Of a stretch of DNA of 41,512 nt, positions 1 to 8,067 are shown one piece after another. The notes beneath the pieces are model-generated. The model searched no databases and was not told where the DNA came from. It saw nothing but the letters and a program-made list of their open reading frames with translations. Position 1 is the first letter of the stretch, and every line of letters starts with the position of its first letter. This DNA comes from Chloroflexota bacterium. Lineage in GTDB: Bacteria; Chloroflexota; Anaerolineae; SpSt-313. Location of the stretch: positions 1 through 41,512 of the forward strand of contig JAKPJZ010000137.1 in NCBI GenBank assembly GCA_029553955.1, read 5' to 3'. Position numbers and translations under genes: made by a program.

Positions 1-449
1 CCCCCTTCCCGCCGCAGCGCAGAAGGCGAGGCCGGGGGGATGGGCTCTATACGATGGCTCTGCAGCGCCCTGCACGACCGCGCAAGTACTATCAAATAAG
101 CCGGGCGATTGGAAATCGCGCCTAGAGGGCCTGCGGCCGGGCGTCGGCGCAGGCCGACGCCCGGCCGTGGCGACCAGCCCACGCAGGTGGGCGCCCGGCG
201 CCGCAGCGCCCCCTTGGCCGCCAACGGCGGCTCCCAGGCGCGATTTCCAATCGCCGGCTCCGTCGAGACGGGCGAGGCGCCGTCATTTGAACGGTATTGA
301 GCCTAGCCCCCCCTTGGCCGCCGCAGGCGGCTTCGTGGGCGTCGGAGGGCGATGATTCGGCCGTCTGGGGGCCTTCGCAGGAATACTTGACCGATGTTCT
401 GGGTGCGGAATCTGGGCTAAGGGCCGGATGGGCGCGCAGCGAACCGCCC
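1..449. repeat. Intergenic region downstream of dnaA with nested inverted repeats
   Basis: No convincing gene is seen here; the open frames are GC-driven. A 19-bp perfect inverted repeat (105-123 and 236-254, core GCGATTGGAAATCGCG) encloses a strong hairpin with 14-bp arms (135-148 and 153-166) and a 4-nt loop. The string CCCCCTTGGCCGCC occurs twice (about 209-222 and 309-322). There is no T-run after the hairpin, so it is not a classical intrinsic terminator, although it could still help end dnaA transcription. No DnaA box matching TTATCCACA was seen. dnaN, the usual partner downstream of dnaA, is not in the 449 bases available. Confidence 0.6.
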
Positions 450-1835
450 CTACACACGCACGGGGGTAATCTTGCCTTGGTAGAGGGCCTCACGGATGGC
501 GAGCAACTCGCGGCGCATGCGCTCATCTTCTTCGATCTGCGCAGCGATCTTGTTGCAGGCGTGCAAGACGGTGGTGTGGTCGCGGCCGCCCATATAGCCG
601 CCAATCTCCGACAACGAGATGCCCGCTTCTTCGCGCAGCAGGTACATGGCCATCTGCCGGGGCGCAACGATCTCGCGGTTGCGCCGGCGGTTCGAGAGGT
701 CCTCGCGGCGTACTTCATAGTAGCGGCAGACGGCCTCGATGATCTGCTCGGGTGGCAGCGTTTCGGCGGGCATGAGCACGTCGCGCAGGGCGGCAGCCGC
801 CGTTTCCTCGGTGTAGGGCAGGCCCATCATGCGCGCATGCGCGATGATGCGGTTCAGGGCCCCTTCCAGCTCGCGGATGTTGCTCTGCACCTTGCGCGCC
901 ACATAGTCGAGGATGCCGGGCGGCACCTGCGCCCCCAGGCTCTCGGCCTTGGCGCGCAGGATGGCGATGCGCATCTCCAGGTCGGGCGGCTGGATATCGG
1001 CCAGCAGGCCCCACTCAAAGCGCGAGCGCAGCCGCTCTTCGAGGGTGGGGATGGCCTTGGGCGGGCGGTCGCTGGTGAGCACAATCTGGCTCGACGCCGC
1101 GTGCAGGGCGTTGAAGGTGTGGAAAAACTCTTCCTGGGTCGACTCTTTGCCGGCGATGAATTGAATGTCGTCGATCAGGAGCACGTTGTTGTGGCGGTAC
1201 TTGCCGCGGAAGGCTTCGGTGCTTTGGGTGCGGATGGCGTTGATCATCTCGTTGGTGAACGTCTCCGACGAGACATAGAGCACCGAGCAGCCCATGGCCA
1301 TGGCGCGGTGGCCGATGGCATGGAGCAGATGGGTCTTGCCCAGCCCGACGCCGCCGTAGAGGAACAGCGGGTTGTACGACGCGCCAGGGCTTTCGGCGAC
1401 CGCCAGCGAGGCCGCATGGGCCAGGCGGTTGGCGTTGCCGACGACATAGGTGTCAAAGGTATAGCGCGGGTTGAGCATCGCCGGAGATGAGCGAGCGCCC
1501 GCAGCCGCCTGCGCCGGCCGCTGGCGCGAGCGGTGGAAGAGCTCACCCTCCGCCGGCTCCTCCGGGTCGGCCTCGGCGGACGGAAGAGCTGGGGCATTCA
1601 CCATGAAGCGCACCTCGACGGTGCGCCCGACGATGCTCGCCAGGGTGCGTGCGATGTGGGCGTAGAGGCGGTTCTCCAGCCAGTCTTTGGCATAGGCGTT
1701 GCGCACGGCGACGACAATGACGCCATCTTCGCAGGCCACACCGGTGGTGTCTTTGAGCCAGGTATCAAACGTGGCCTTGGTGAGCTGGAGCTGCAGCTCG
1801 CCAAGGGCTGTCTGCCATGTTCGCCTTGCGTCCAT
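450..1835 (-). CDS. dnaA: Chromosomal replication initiator protein DnaA
   Basis: DnaA is the AAA+ ATPase that binds DnaA boxes and opens the replication origin. The product is 461 aa, normal for the family. Domain I is residues 1-80 and a proline/alanine-rich linker follows (about 81-118). The AAA+ core has Walker A GGVGLGKTH (161-169) and Walker B LLIDDIQF (219-226). The C-terminal DNA-binding domain IV carries the DnaA signature GGRDHTTVLHACNKI. The ATG at 1835 is chosen because GAGGTG lies 9 nt upstream and the protein then starts like known DnaA; the frame stays open 37 codons further upstream without a recognisable DnaA N-terminus. Neither dnaN nor recF lies on the visible side, and I saw no cluster of DnaA boxes in either flank, so the origin may not be adjacent. 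Confidence 0.97.
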   Translation of the reverse strand: MDARRTWQTALGELQLQLTKATFDTWLKDTTGVACEDGVIVVAVRNAYAKDWLENRLYAHIARTLASIVGRTVEVRFMVNAPALPSAEADPEEPAEGELFHRSRQRPAQAAAGARSSPAMLNPRYTFDTYVVGNANRLAHAASLAVAESPGASYNPLFLYGGVGLGKTHLLHAIGHRAMAMGCSVLYVSSETFTNEMINAIRTQSTEAFRGKYRHNNVLLIDDIQFIAGKESTQEEFFHTFNALHAASSQIVLTSDRPPKAIPTLEERLRSRFEWGLLADIQPPDLEMRIAILRAKAESLGAQVPPGILDYVARKVQSNIRELEGALNRIIAHARMMGLPYTEETAAAALRDVLMPAETLPPEQIIEAVCRYYEVRREDLSNRRRNREIVAPRQMAMYLLREEAGISLSEIGGYMGGRDHTTVLHACNKIAAQIEEDERMRRELLAIREALYQGKITPVRV

Positions 1836-2310
1836 CCTTCCACACACCTCACCCGTACTGTGGCCCTCGTCAATGATCGCTGGTGCGCTCCGGCTGGCAG
1901 GCGCGAAATATCGTGCCACAGGAGCTCGTGCTCGCTGCCCGCCCATGGAGTGTGTCTGGTTATTCGGTTCACCTCGAGTCCGTTGATACCTGTGCGGTAG
2001 GCCACGCGATGCGGCCCGGGCGACCGTTGCGACGGTCAGCAGTATCCTGGGACCCAGGGGGATGGTCCACCCATACAGAAGGTCAGGGGGTAAGGTTCAT
2101 GTCCCAGCCGGTGCGCTTGAATGGTCCACGCTGCTGACTTTACGATTCTAGCAATATTCCGCTCTTTTGGCAATAGAGGCCGTACTGCGTCCAACCCCAA
2201 GGGGTTGGGGTGGCGGCGCGGGCGACCACTACTGGTTGGGGTTATGACCCAACTTGGGCCCCAATCTGTAACCTTAAAAATGACCGCACCCGGCAGACAC
2301 TTGGTCGCCC
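1836..2310. other. Non-coding gap between dnaA and the DUF1848 gene
   Basis: This divergent intergenic region has no gene that I can support. It holds several short CCAACCCC-type inverted repeats, including CCAACCCC/GGGGTTGG at 2191-2208 and GTTGGG/CCCAAC at 2235-2253. I looked for TTATCCACA-like DnaA boxes and an AT-rich unwinding element and found neither, so there is no support for oriC here. No strong dnaA promoter was recognised; a TTGACG at 1868-1873 (minus strand) has no good partner -10 box. Confidence 0.5.
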
Positions 2311-2339
2311 GGCCATTGGCGCCTATAATCCTTTGTGGC
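2311..2339 (+). promoter_or_regulatory. Probable sigma70-type promoter for the DUF1848 gene
   Basis: A perfect TATAAT (2334-2339) lies 17 bp after TTGGTC (2311-2316). It is 35 bp upstream of the GTG start, which has GGAGGG as ribosome binding site at 2361-2366. The -35 box is weak. Confidence 0.5.
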
Positions 2340-2373
2340 CTTTGGTTGACGTATCCCTGCGGAGGGCAGGCCC

Positions 2374-3222
2374 GTGCAGCCACCCTATGTGATCTCGTGC
2401 AGCCGCCGCACTGATGTGGCGGCCTGCTATACCGATTGGCTGGCCGCGGCGCTGCGCGCGGGCGCGGTCGATGTGCCCTCGCCCTATGGCGGGCCGGTGA
2501 GGCACGTTGCGCTCGCGCCGCAGGATGTGCACAGCATCGTCTTTGTCTCCAAGGACTATGGGCCGCTCCTCGCCGGCGCGGCGGGCGCCCGCGCGCTGCT
2601 CGCGGCCTATGAGCAACTGTTCTTCCACTTGACGATCACCGGCCTGGGCGGCAGCGCCATGGAGCCGCGCGTGCCGCCGTGGCGCGACGTGGCGGCGCAG
2701 TTGCGGCCCCTGATCGATTGGGCTGGCGATGCCCGGCGGGTGACGTTGCGCTTTGACCCTGTGCTGCACTGGCGTGAGGGCGAGGCCGTGCGCAGCAACC
2801 TGCCCCTCGCCGAGGCAGTGTTCGACGCCGCGGCCGAGAGCGGCGTGCGCAGCGTGCGGGTATCGATCGCGGCGCTCTACCCCAAGATGCGCCGTCGCGG
2901 CTACGACTGGTATGATCCTACGCCCGAGGAGCACGCCGCCATCGCTGCCCACCTGCAGCGGCTGGCCACAGCGCGCGGCCTCGAGCTCTACGCCTGCGCC
3001 GACCCGACGCTGGCCGCGGCCGGCATCCGGCCCTCGTCGTGCATCGACGGCCCGCTGTTGGCCGAGCTGCACCCGCGCCGGCTGCCCCTGCCCGCCCGCA
3101 AGGACCCCGGCCAGCGGCCGAGCTGTGGCTGCACCCCCAGCGTGGATATCGGCTCGTATCGCATGCGCTGCCCACACGCCTGCGCCTACTGCTATGCGGC
3201 GCCGGGACGACGTGAGACGTGA
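2374..3222 (+). CDS. DUF1848 family protein
   Basis: The 282-aa protein opens with the DUF1848 signature ISCSRRTD (residues 7-14). It ends with a cysteine-rich block, SCGC followed by DIGSY and then CPHACAYCYA. That final CX3CX2C spacing is the one radical SAM enzymes use for a [4Fe-4S] cluster, but here it sits at the C-terminus, as in other members of this family. The biochemical role is unknown. The start is GTG at 2374 with GGAGGG 7 nt upstream. The last codons (RRET and stop) are made by the first units of a heptamer repeat array, so the native C-terminus may have been altered by repeat insertion. The neighbouring azlCD genes have no obvious functional link. Confidence 0.85.
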   Translation: MQPPYVISCSRRTDVAACYTDWLAAALRAGAVDVPSPYGGPVRHVALAPQDVHSIVFVSKDYGPLLAGAAGARALLAAYEQLFFHLTITGLGGSAMEPRVPPWRDVAAQLRPLIDWAGDARRVTLRFDPVLHWREGEAVRSNLPLAEAVFDAAAESGVRSVRVSIAALYPKMRRRGYDWYDPTPEEHAAIAAHLQRLATARGLELYACADPTLAAAGIRPSSCIDGPLLAELHPRRLPLPARKDPGQRPSCGCTPSVDIGSYRMRCPHACAYCYAAPGRRET

Positions 3223-3379
3223 GACGTAAAACGTGACACGTGAGACGTAAAACGTAATGCGTAACTGCTGTTTCGTGTTGCGTGTTCCGTTTACTCACTC
3301 GAAGGAACGGAACACGCAATACGCAACACGGTCACGCATCACGTATCACGCATTACGCAGTACGCATTACGGGGTACGC
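3212..3379. repeat. Heptamer repeat array A with central hairpin
   Basis: Seven consecutive 7-nt units (GTGAGAC, GTGAGAC, GTAAAAC, GTGACAC, GTGAGAC, GTAAAAC, GTAATGC) run from 3212 to 3260. A hairpin core follows (TTGCGTGTTCCGT at about 3279-3291, complementary to ACGGAACACGCAA at about 3308-3320). The reverse-complement units (such as CACGCAT and TACGCAT) then run up to the azlC start. The array fills the whole gap between the DUF1848 gene and azlC. The same design recurs at six further sites in this window. Confidence 0.85.
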
Positions 3380-4111
3380 ATGGAGACCATGGCCAACAGC
3401 GCCAACACACAGCTCACGGGCGGCGGCGCCTGCGAATTCCGGCGTGGCGTGCGCGCGGCGCTGCCGCTGTGGTTGGGGATCACGCCCTACGGGCTGGCAT
3501 TCGGCCTGCTGGGGCCGGCGGCGGGCCTGAGCGGCCAGGCGACGCTGGCGATGTCGCTGCTGGTCTTTGCCGGGTCGGCGCAGTTGATTGCGCTGGGGCT
3601 GGTGGGCGCGGGGGCGAGCCCGCTGCTCGTTGTGCTGACGGTGCTGGTGGTGAACCTGCGCCATCTGCTCTATGCCGCTTCGCTGGCGCCGCGCCTGGGC
3701 AAGCTGCCGCAGCGCTGGAAGCTCGCCATCAGCTTTCTGCTCACCGACGAGACCTACGCCGTGGTCATTGACCGCCTCGAACGCGCCGGCAACGGGGCGC
3801 TGCGGTACTTTTACCTGGGCGCCGGCCTGGCGATCTATGTGGATTGGGCGGCGAGCACCGCCGTGGGCCTCGCCATCGGCGGCCTGGTGCCCGACCCGAC
3901 GGTGCTGGGGCTCGATTTTGCGCTGCCGGCGACGTTCATCGGCCTGCTGGCGCCGCAACTGCGCACGCGCGGCGCCTGGGTCACGCTCGCTGTGGCCGCA
4001 TTGGCCACGCTCGTGCTGGCCGGGCTGCCCGGTCGGCTCGACGTCTTCGCGGCCATCATTGTGGCCGCGACGGCGGGATGGGGGGTGGACACATGGCTCA
4101 CGCGCTCCTAA
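3380..4111 (+). CDS. azlC: AzlC family branched-chain amino acid exporter, large subunit
   Basis: AzlC is the large membrane subunit of the AzlCD exporter of branched-chain amino acids. The 243-aa product has the family N-terminal motif GITPYGLAFG, LVFAGSAQLIALGLV in an early membrane segment, VVNLRHLLYAASL, and the FLLTDETYAV motif. There are about seven predicted membrane helices. The frame is open upstream to 3257, but those codons are translated heptamer repeat, so the ATG at 3380 is preferred (GGGG 5 nt upstream); an ATG at 3389 is also possible. The gene overlaps azlD by 19 bp, which indicates translational coupling. Confidence 0.9.
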   Translation: METMANSANTQLTGGGACEFRRGVRAALPLWLGITPYGLAFGLLGPAAGLSGQATLAMSLLVFAGSAQLIALGLVGAGASPLLVVLTVLVVNLRHLLYAASLAPRLGKLPQRWKLAISFLLTDETYAVVIDRLERAGNGALRYFYLGAGLAIYVDWAASTAVGLAIGGLVPDPTVLGLDFALPATFIGLLAPQLRTRGAWVTLAVAALATLVLAGLPGRLDVFAAIIVAATAGWGVDTWLTRS

Positions 4112-4410
4112 TCCTGGGCATGGCCGGCGTGACCTTTCTCACCCGCTACCTGCTGATCGCCCTCCTCGGCCGCTGGAGCCTGCCGCGGGCGCTGTCGCGC
4201 TGGCTCAGCTACGTCCCCACCGCCGCCTTTACCGTCATCGTCGTGCGGGGCACCTTCGCGCCGCAGGGCGAGGTCACCCTCGACCCATGCAACCCCTACC
4301 TCTGGGGCGCGCTCGCGGCCGGCCTCGTCGCCTGGCGCAGCAAGAACGTCATCCTTACCATCGCTGCCGGGCTGGGGGGATTGTGGGTGGCGAGGGTGGT
4401 GCTGGGGTAG
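4093..4410 (+). CDS. azlD: AzlD family branched-chain amino acid exporter, small subunit
   Basis: AzlD is the small partner of AzlC. The 105-aa, largely hydrophobic protein has the family pattern: an N-terminal helix with TFLTRYLL, the central LSYVPTAAF segment, and a C-terminal pair of helices with WGALAAGLVAWRSKNVILTI. It starts inside azlC in another frame. Its last 56 bp overlap the 3' end of the convergent menA-like gene. Confidence 0.88.
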   Translation: MAHALLILGMAGVTFLTRYLLIALLGRWSLPRALSRWLSYVPTAAFTVIVVRGTFAPQGEVTLDPCNPYLWGALAAGLVAWRSKNVILTIAAGLGGLWVARVVLG

Positions 4411-5422
4411 AGCGTACCAGGAACGCACGCCGCATGCCGTCCAGCGCCGCATAGGTGCGCCAGGCGACGAGGATGGCGAGCGCGCCGCCGGCGATGAGGG
4501 GCAGCAGGGGCAGCGAGGCGCCGGCCGAGAAGGTGGCGACCGACAGCAGCAGGCCGGTGAGCAGGTGGTTGACGATGGTCTGCACGCTGGCGGGCGACAT
4601 CTCGGCGGGGCGGTCGGCGAAGCGGTGTACGGTGGCGGCGGCCTTGCAGGCGAGCGGCGTCGTGGCCAGGGCCACCAGGGCGAGCGTCGGCAGCTCGCCT
4701 TCGGCAACGGCCGCGATGATGCTCAGGTAGCTGGCGGCCATGAGCGCGATGTAGCCGTAGGAGGCCTGCTCGCGCCCCAGGCGCACGACCAGGGTGCGCT
4801 TGCCGGCCGCGCGGTCGCCGGCATAGTCGGGCAGCTCGTTGACCAAGAGGATGGCCATTACCAGGAACATCATGGGCAGCGAGGCCAACAGGGCGTCGAC
4901 GGGGAAGCGGTGCGCCTGCACGTAATAGCCTGCAGCCACCAGCACCGGCCCAAAGTTGATGCCGACGATGAGCTCGCCAAGGCCGCGGCTGGCCAGGCAG
5001 AGCGGCCTGCCGGTGCAAAAGATGGCCGTGAAGAGGCCGATGCCCGCGAGCAGCAGCAGCAGCGGCCCTGCGCGCAGGGCCAGCAGGCCCAGCAGCACCA
5101 TGCCGGCAGCGAGCAAGCCCAGCGCGACGCGGCGCACCTCGGCGGCAGTGAGGATGCCACGCTGGATCATGCGGCTGCCACCCGAAAAGGGGCTGATATA
5201 GGCGTGGTTCGCCTCATCGGCGCCGTTGCGCGAGTCGTCATGGTCGTTCATCATGTCGGCGCCAGCGTGCATCAACACCGAGGCCACGAGGATGCCGGCG
5301 GCGCCCAGCAGGTCGAACTGCCGCGTGTGGTACCAGCCGGCCGCCAGGCCCAGCAACACGCAGACGATGCTGGCAGAAAGGAACCCCGGCCGTGTGGCCT
5401 GCAAGAAGACCTTGGCTTTCAT
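4355..5422 (-). CDS. menA: MenA-like UbiA-superfamily prenyltransferase
   Basis: This looks like 1,4-dihydroxy-2-naphthoate prenyltransferase, which joins a polyprenyl diphosphate to the naphthoate ring in menaquinone synthesis at the membrane. The 355-aa protein has the first Asp-rich motif NDHDDSRNGAD (59-69) and the second NELPDYAGDRAAGKR, with about eight or nine membrane helices. The ATG at 5422 is preceded by GGGGGAG. The last ~18 residues are a proline-rich tail encoded opposite the end of azlD; this tail is unusual and may be a stop-codon readthrough extension in evolution. No other menaquinone gene is in the window, so the exact acceptor (naphthoate or another quinone ring) is inferred. 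Confidence 0.82.
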   Translation of the reverse strand: MKAKVFLQATRPGFLSASIVCVLLGLAAGWYHTRQFDLLGAAGILVASVLMHAGADMMNDHDDSRNGADEANHAYISPFSGGSRMIQRGILTAAEVRRVALGLLAAGMVLLGLLALRAGPLLLLLAGIGLFTAIFCTGRPLCLASRGLGELIVGINFGPVLVAAGYYVQAHRFPVDALLASLPMMFLVMAILLVNELPDYAGDRAAGKRTLVVRLGREQASYGYIALMAASYLSIIAAVAEGELPTLALVALATTPLACKAAATVHRFADRPAEMSPASVQTIVNHLLTGLLLSVATFSAGASLPLLPLIAGGALAILVAWRTYAALDGMRRAFLVRSTPAPPSPPTIPPARQRW

Positions 5423-5464
5423 GCGCTCCCCCGAGTCAACTGACCTCTATATGTTCCCGGCGGG

Positions 5465-5473
5465 AGTATACCA
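5465..5473 (-). promoter_or_regulatory. Extended -10 element for the menA-like gene
   Basis: On the minus strand TGG directly precedes TATACT (5465-5470), an extended -10 box about 40 bp upstream of the start at 5422. The -35 region (TTCGGT) is poor, which fits an extended -10 promoter. Confidence 0.4.
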
Positions 5474-5538
5474 TCGACACGGCCAGGACCGAAAAGGGGA
5501 GCAATTCAGGTAGAGTCCGCTCTTTCGGGAGCTCTTGA

Positions 5539-5598
5539 ACCACGAAGGGCACAAAGGGTGTAGGGAGGCCACCCAAAGCCCTTGGTGTCCTTCGTGGT
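5539..5598. repeat. Imperfect inverted repeat (CACGAAGGNCAC type)
   Basis: The 20-nt arms at 5539-5558 and 5579-5598 match at 18 of 20 positions as reverse complements. The right arm continues into a small CCTCGCCGGCCGAGG hairpin and GACGATTCTGGGATATA (5621-5637). A diverged copy of this right half lies at about 38702-38757, also just upstream of a gene. Confidence 0.7.
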
Positions 5599-5646
5599 CA
5601 TCGGCCTCGCCGGCCGAGGACGATTCTGGGATATAGCCGCGGTGGT

Positions 5647-5675
5647 TTGTTGCCCCTCCACTCCTGTGGTACAAT
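5647..5675 (+). promoter_or_regulatory. Promoter of the wzz-BY-kinase-phosphatase operon
   Basis: TTGTTG (5647-5652), 17 bp, then TGG-TACAAT (5670-5675): a good -35 plus extended -10, 40 bp before the GTG start at 5715. The repeat-family motif GACGATTCTGGGATA sits just upstream at 5621-5635. Confidence 0.6.
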
Positions 5676-5714
5676 GGGCGCGCCGTTTTCTTGTGAGCCT
5701 GGAGGAGGTAGGGC

Positions 5715-6380
5715 GTGCCCCTGAAGGAATACCTGCGCATCCTCTGGAAGCGGGGCTGGATCGTCATTGTCATGGCCATCGTCACCACGGCCAGCGCGAT
5801 CCTGTTCAGCTACGTGGTGCGGCCGGTTTACAGGTCCAGCATCTGGATCAATGTCATCCCTGCCCGCCTCGACCTGGGCCTGACCGAGTCGATCAAGAGC
5901 CTGATGCGCAACTATTCCGGCAACATCCGCTCCAACACCACGCTGCAGCAGGTGATCGACCGCACCGGGCAAGACATGACGCCCGAGACGCTGCGCGGGC
6001 GGATCAAGGTCTCGCCGATCATGGAAGACTATGTGATCCAGGTCGATGTCGATGCCTACGACCCGCAGGTGGCCCAGCTCTTGGCGCAGCGCACCGGCGA
6101 GGTCTTTGTCGAGTGGGCCAAGACGCAGATGCTCGACCAGGACAAGCGTGACCGCATGACGGTGACCCTGCGCGACCCCGCAACGCCGGCCAGTGTGCAG
6201 TCACCCAAGAAAAAGATCAACGCGCTCGCCGGGGGCGTCTTGGGCCTGGTGCTCGGGGTGCTCGTCGTGCTCGGCCTCGAGTGGCTCGAGTCGGGCATCA
6301 TCCGCAGCGCCGACGACCTGGAGCGAGCCTCGGGCGCAGCCGTGCTGGGGGTTATACCGGGGCAGGTGCGGAATGCGTGA
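5715..6380 (+). CDS. Wzz/chain-length determinant family polysaccharide co-polymerase
   Basis: Wzz-type co-polymerases set polysaccharide chain length and activate a cognate BY-kinase. The 221-aa product has the expected plan: a short cytoplasmic N-terminus (PLKEYLRILWKR), TM1 (about 15-36), an extracytoplasmic domain, the proline motif PATPASVQSPKKK (155-167), TM2 (about 170-189), and a cytoplasmic tail (RSADDLERASGAAVLGVIPG) that would contact the kinase. The GTG start at 5715 has GGAGGAGG 6 nt upstream. The gene ends inside heptamer array B: the final VRNA and stop come from repeat-like sequence. It is followed by a BY-kinase and a PHP phosphatase, the standard trio. Confidence 0.88.
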   Translation: MPLKEYLRILWKRGWIVIVMAIVTTASAILFSYVVRPVYRSSIWINVIPARLDLGLTESIKSLMRNYSGNIRSNTTLQQVIDRTGQDMTPETLRGRIKVSPIMEDYVIQVDVDAYDPQVAQLLAQRTGEVFVEWAKTQMLDQDKRDRMTVTLRDPATPASVQSPKKKINALAGGVLGLVLGVLVVLGLEWLESGIIRSADDLERASGAAVLGVIPGQVRNA

Positions 6381-6503
6381 AACGTAAAACGCAATGCGTG
6401 ATGCGTAATGCGTGAAACGTAAAACGTAATGCGTACTACGTAATGTCTTCTGCCTTCAGACGTAGGCGCCCGCTCCTCACGCATCACGCATTACGTCTTA
6501 CGC
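6377..6503. repeat. Heptamer repeat array B
   Basis: Units such as GTGAAAC, GTAAAAC, GCAATGC, GTGATGC and GTAATGC run from 6377 to about 6440. The reverse-complement units (CACGCAT, TACGTCT) end near 6503, leaving a central TCTTCTGCCTTCAGACG-type spacer. The array lies between wzz and the BY-kinase gene, inside an apparent operon. Confidence 0.8.
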
Positions 6504-6536
6504 AGCAGACCCATCGCTGAGAGTTGGAGGACTGCC

Positions 6537-7268
6537 GTGAGCGGAGATCTGAAGAGCCTGGTCACGTTGAGCGACCCGAACTCGGCTGCGAGCGAGGCCT
6601 ACCGCGCCCTGCGCACCAACCTGGCCTTTGCCGGGCTGGACAGGCCGCTGCGCACGGTGATGTTCACCTCGCCGGGGCCCGACGAGGGCAAGTCGACGGT
6701 GTTGGCCAACCTGGCGGTGAGCCTGGCGCAGACGGAACGGCGCGTGCTGGTGGTGGATGCGGACCTGCGCCGCCCCTGCCAACACGAGGTCTTTGGCCTG
6801 GCCAACGACTCGGGCCTGACGACTCTGCTCAGCGACCCCAGCGCGCGCACCAGGCCGCCCATCCGCGAGACGGGGGTGGCCGGCCTGACGGTGCTCACCA
6901 GCGGCCCGCTGGCGGCACGCCCGGCCGATATGGTGGCCTCCAAGCGCATGGAAGAAGCCATTGCCTGGTTGGCCGAGCAGGCCGACCTGGTGCTCTTCGA
7001 CTCGCCCCCCATCAACGCCGTGGCCGATGCGGCCGTCCTGGCTACCCGGCTCGACGGCGTGCTGTTGGTGGTGCGCGAGCGGCGCACGCAGCGCGAGGCG
7101 GTGCGCCAGGCCATGGCCAGCCTCGCCCGGGTCAATGCCCGCGTGCTGGGCGCCGTGCTCAGCGGCGTCAGCCCCGACCGGGCCATGGCCCGCTACTATG
7201 AAGGCGCGCCGGCCCTGTCGCGCCGCGGCTCGGGCAGCGAGGCCGGTGCGGGCGCCGGGGGCCGCTGA
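6537..7268 (+). CDS. CpsD/CapB family tyrosine-protein kinase (BY-kinase)
   Basis: This is the cytoplasmic bacterial tyrosine kinase that works with Wzz to control polysaccharide polymerisation and export. The 243-aa protein has SEAYRALRTNL (19-29) typical of these kinases, Walker A PGPDEGKST (46-54), Walker A' VVDADLRRP (72-80) and Walker B LVLFDSPP. The C-terminal tyrosine cluster is reduced to a single RYYEG, followed by a Gly/Ala/Ser tail without tyrosines, so autophosphorylation may be limited. The GTG start at 6537 has GGAGG at 6526-6530. It ends 7 bp before the phosphatase gene. Confidence 0.9.
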   Translation: MSGDLKSLVTLSDPNSAASEAYRALRTNLAFAGLDRPLRTVMFTSPGPDEGKSTVLANLAVSLAQTERRVLVVDADLRRPCQHEVFGLANDSGLTTLLSDPSARTRPPIRETGVAGLTVLTSGPLAARPADMVASKRMEEAIAWLAEQADLVLFDSPPINAVADAAVLATRLDGVLLVVRERRTQREAVRQAMASLARVNARVLGAVLSGVSPDRAMARYYEGAPALSRRGSGSEAGAGAGGR

Positions 7269-7275
7269 ACGCACG

Positions 7276-8067
7276 ATGGACGCGGCCGCAGCGCGCCTGA
7301 CGGACCTGCATTGCCACATCCTGCCCGACGTCGACGACGGCCCGGCCGACCTGGCCGGGGCGCTGGGGCTGGCCCGCGCCGCGCTCGATGACGGCATCGC
7401 GACCGTCGCCGCGACCCCGCACAACCTGATGTGGCGGCGCGGCCTGAGCTGCGCCACGCTCGAGGCGCGGGTGGCCGAGCTGCAGCGCTGCCTCGAGGAG
7501 CATGGGCTGTCGCTGCGCGTGGTGCCTGGCGCCGAAACGGCCCTCATCACCGCGCTGCCGCAGCAGATCGATGCCGGCCAGGCGGCCCCGCTCAACCACT
7601 CGCGCTACCTCCTCGTCGAGCCGCCGCCCTGGGGCCCGCCCCCGCCACTCCAGGACCTCATCTTCCAGGTGCAGGTGCGCGGCCTGGTGCCCATCCTGGC
7701 GCACCCCGAACGGAATGACGCGCTGGCGCGCCGCCTCGACCTGCTGCAGTCACTGGTAGAGCGCGGGACGCTGGTGCAGATTACGGCGGGGAGCCTGGAA
7801 GGCGCCTTCGGCCAGGCGCCACAGGAGGCGGCCTGGCGCATGCTCGCCGCCGGCCTGGTGCACGTCATCGCCACCGACGCTCACGACACCAGCCGCCGCC
7901 CGCCGCGCCTCAGCAAGGCCGAGGCGCTCGCCGCGACGGTCATTGGCGCCGAGCGCGCGCATGCCCTCGTCGCCGCCAACCCCGCCGCCATCCTCAACGA
8001 TCAGCAACTCGAACTCGAGCCGCCCCCACCACCCCAGAAGCACCCCCGCTGGTTCTGGCAACGCTAG
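7276..8067 (+). CDS. CpsB/CapC-type PHP-domain tyrosine-protein phosphatase
   Basis: This is the manganese-dependent phosphatase that resets the BY-kinase. The 263-aa product has the PHP metal motifs LHCHILPDVDDG (11-22), ATPH, LAHPERN and ATDAHD. The ATG at 7276 is 8 bp after the kinase stop; the frame is open further upstream but that part lies antiparallel to the kinase coding pattern and lacks homology. Its stop codon is the first part of a 30-bp inverted repeat. It ends with a proline-rich tail (PPPPPQKHPRW). Confidence 0.92.
   Translation: MDAAAARLTDLHCHILPDVDDGPADLAGALGLARAALDDGIATVAATPHNLMWRRGLSCATLEARVAELQRCLEEHGLSLRVVPGAETALITALPQQIDAGQAAPLNHSRYLLVEPPPWGPPPPLQDLIFQVQVRGLVPILAHPERNDALARRLDLLQSLVERGTLVQITAGSLEGAFGQAPQEAAWRMLAAGLVHVIATDAHDTSRRPPRLSKAEALAATVIGAERAHALVAANPAAILNDQQLELEPPPPPQKHPRWFWQR

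Noticed and set aside
297..1490. Long plus-strand open frame opposite dnaA
   Set aside because: It is antisense to a clear dnaA with conserved motifs; long antisense frames are expected at this GC content.
1836..2373. Replication origin next to dnaA
   Set aside because: No DnaA-box cluster or AT-rich unwinding element was seen; only CCAACCCC-type repeats.
3212..3379. Heptamer arrays as CRISPR
   Set aside because: Units are 7 nt, degenerate and without unique spacers; no cas genes are present.
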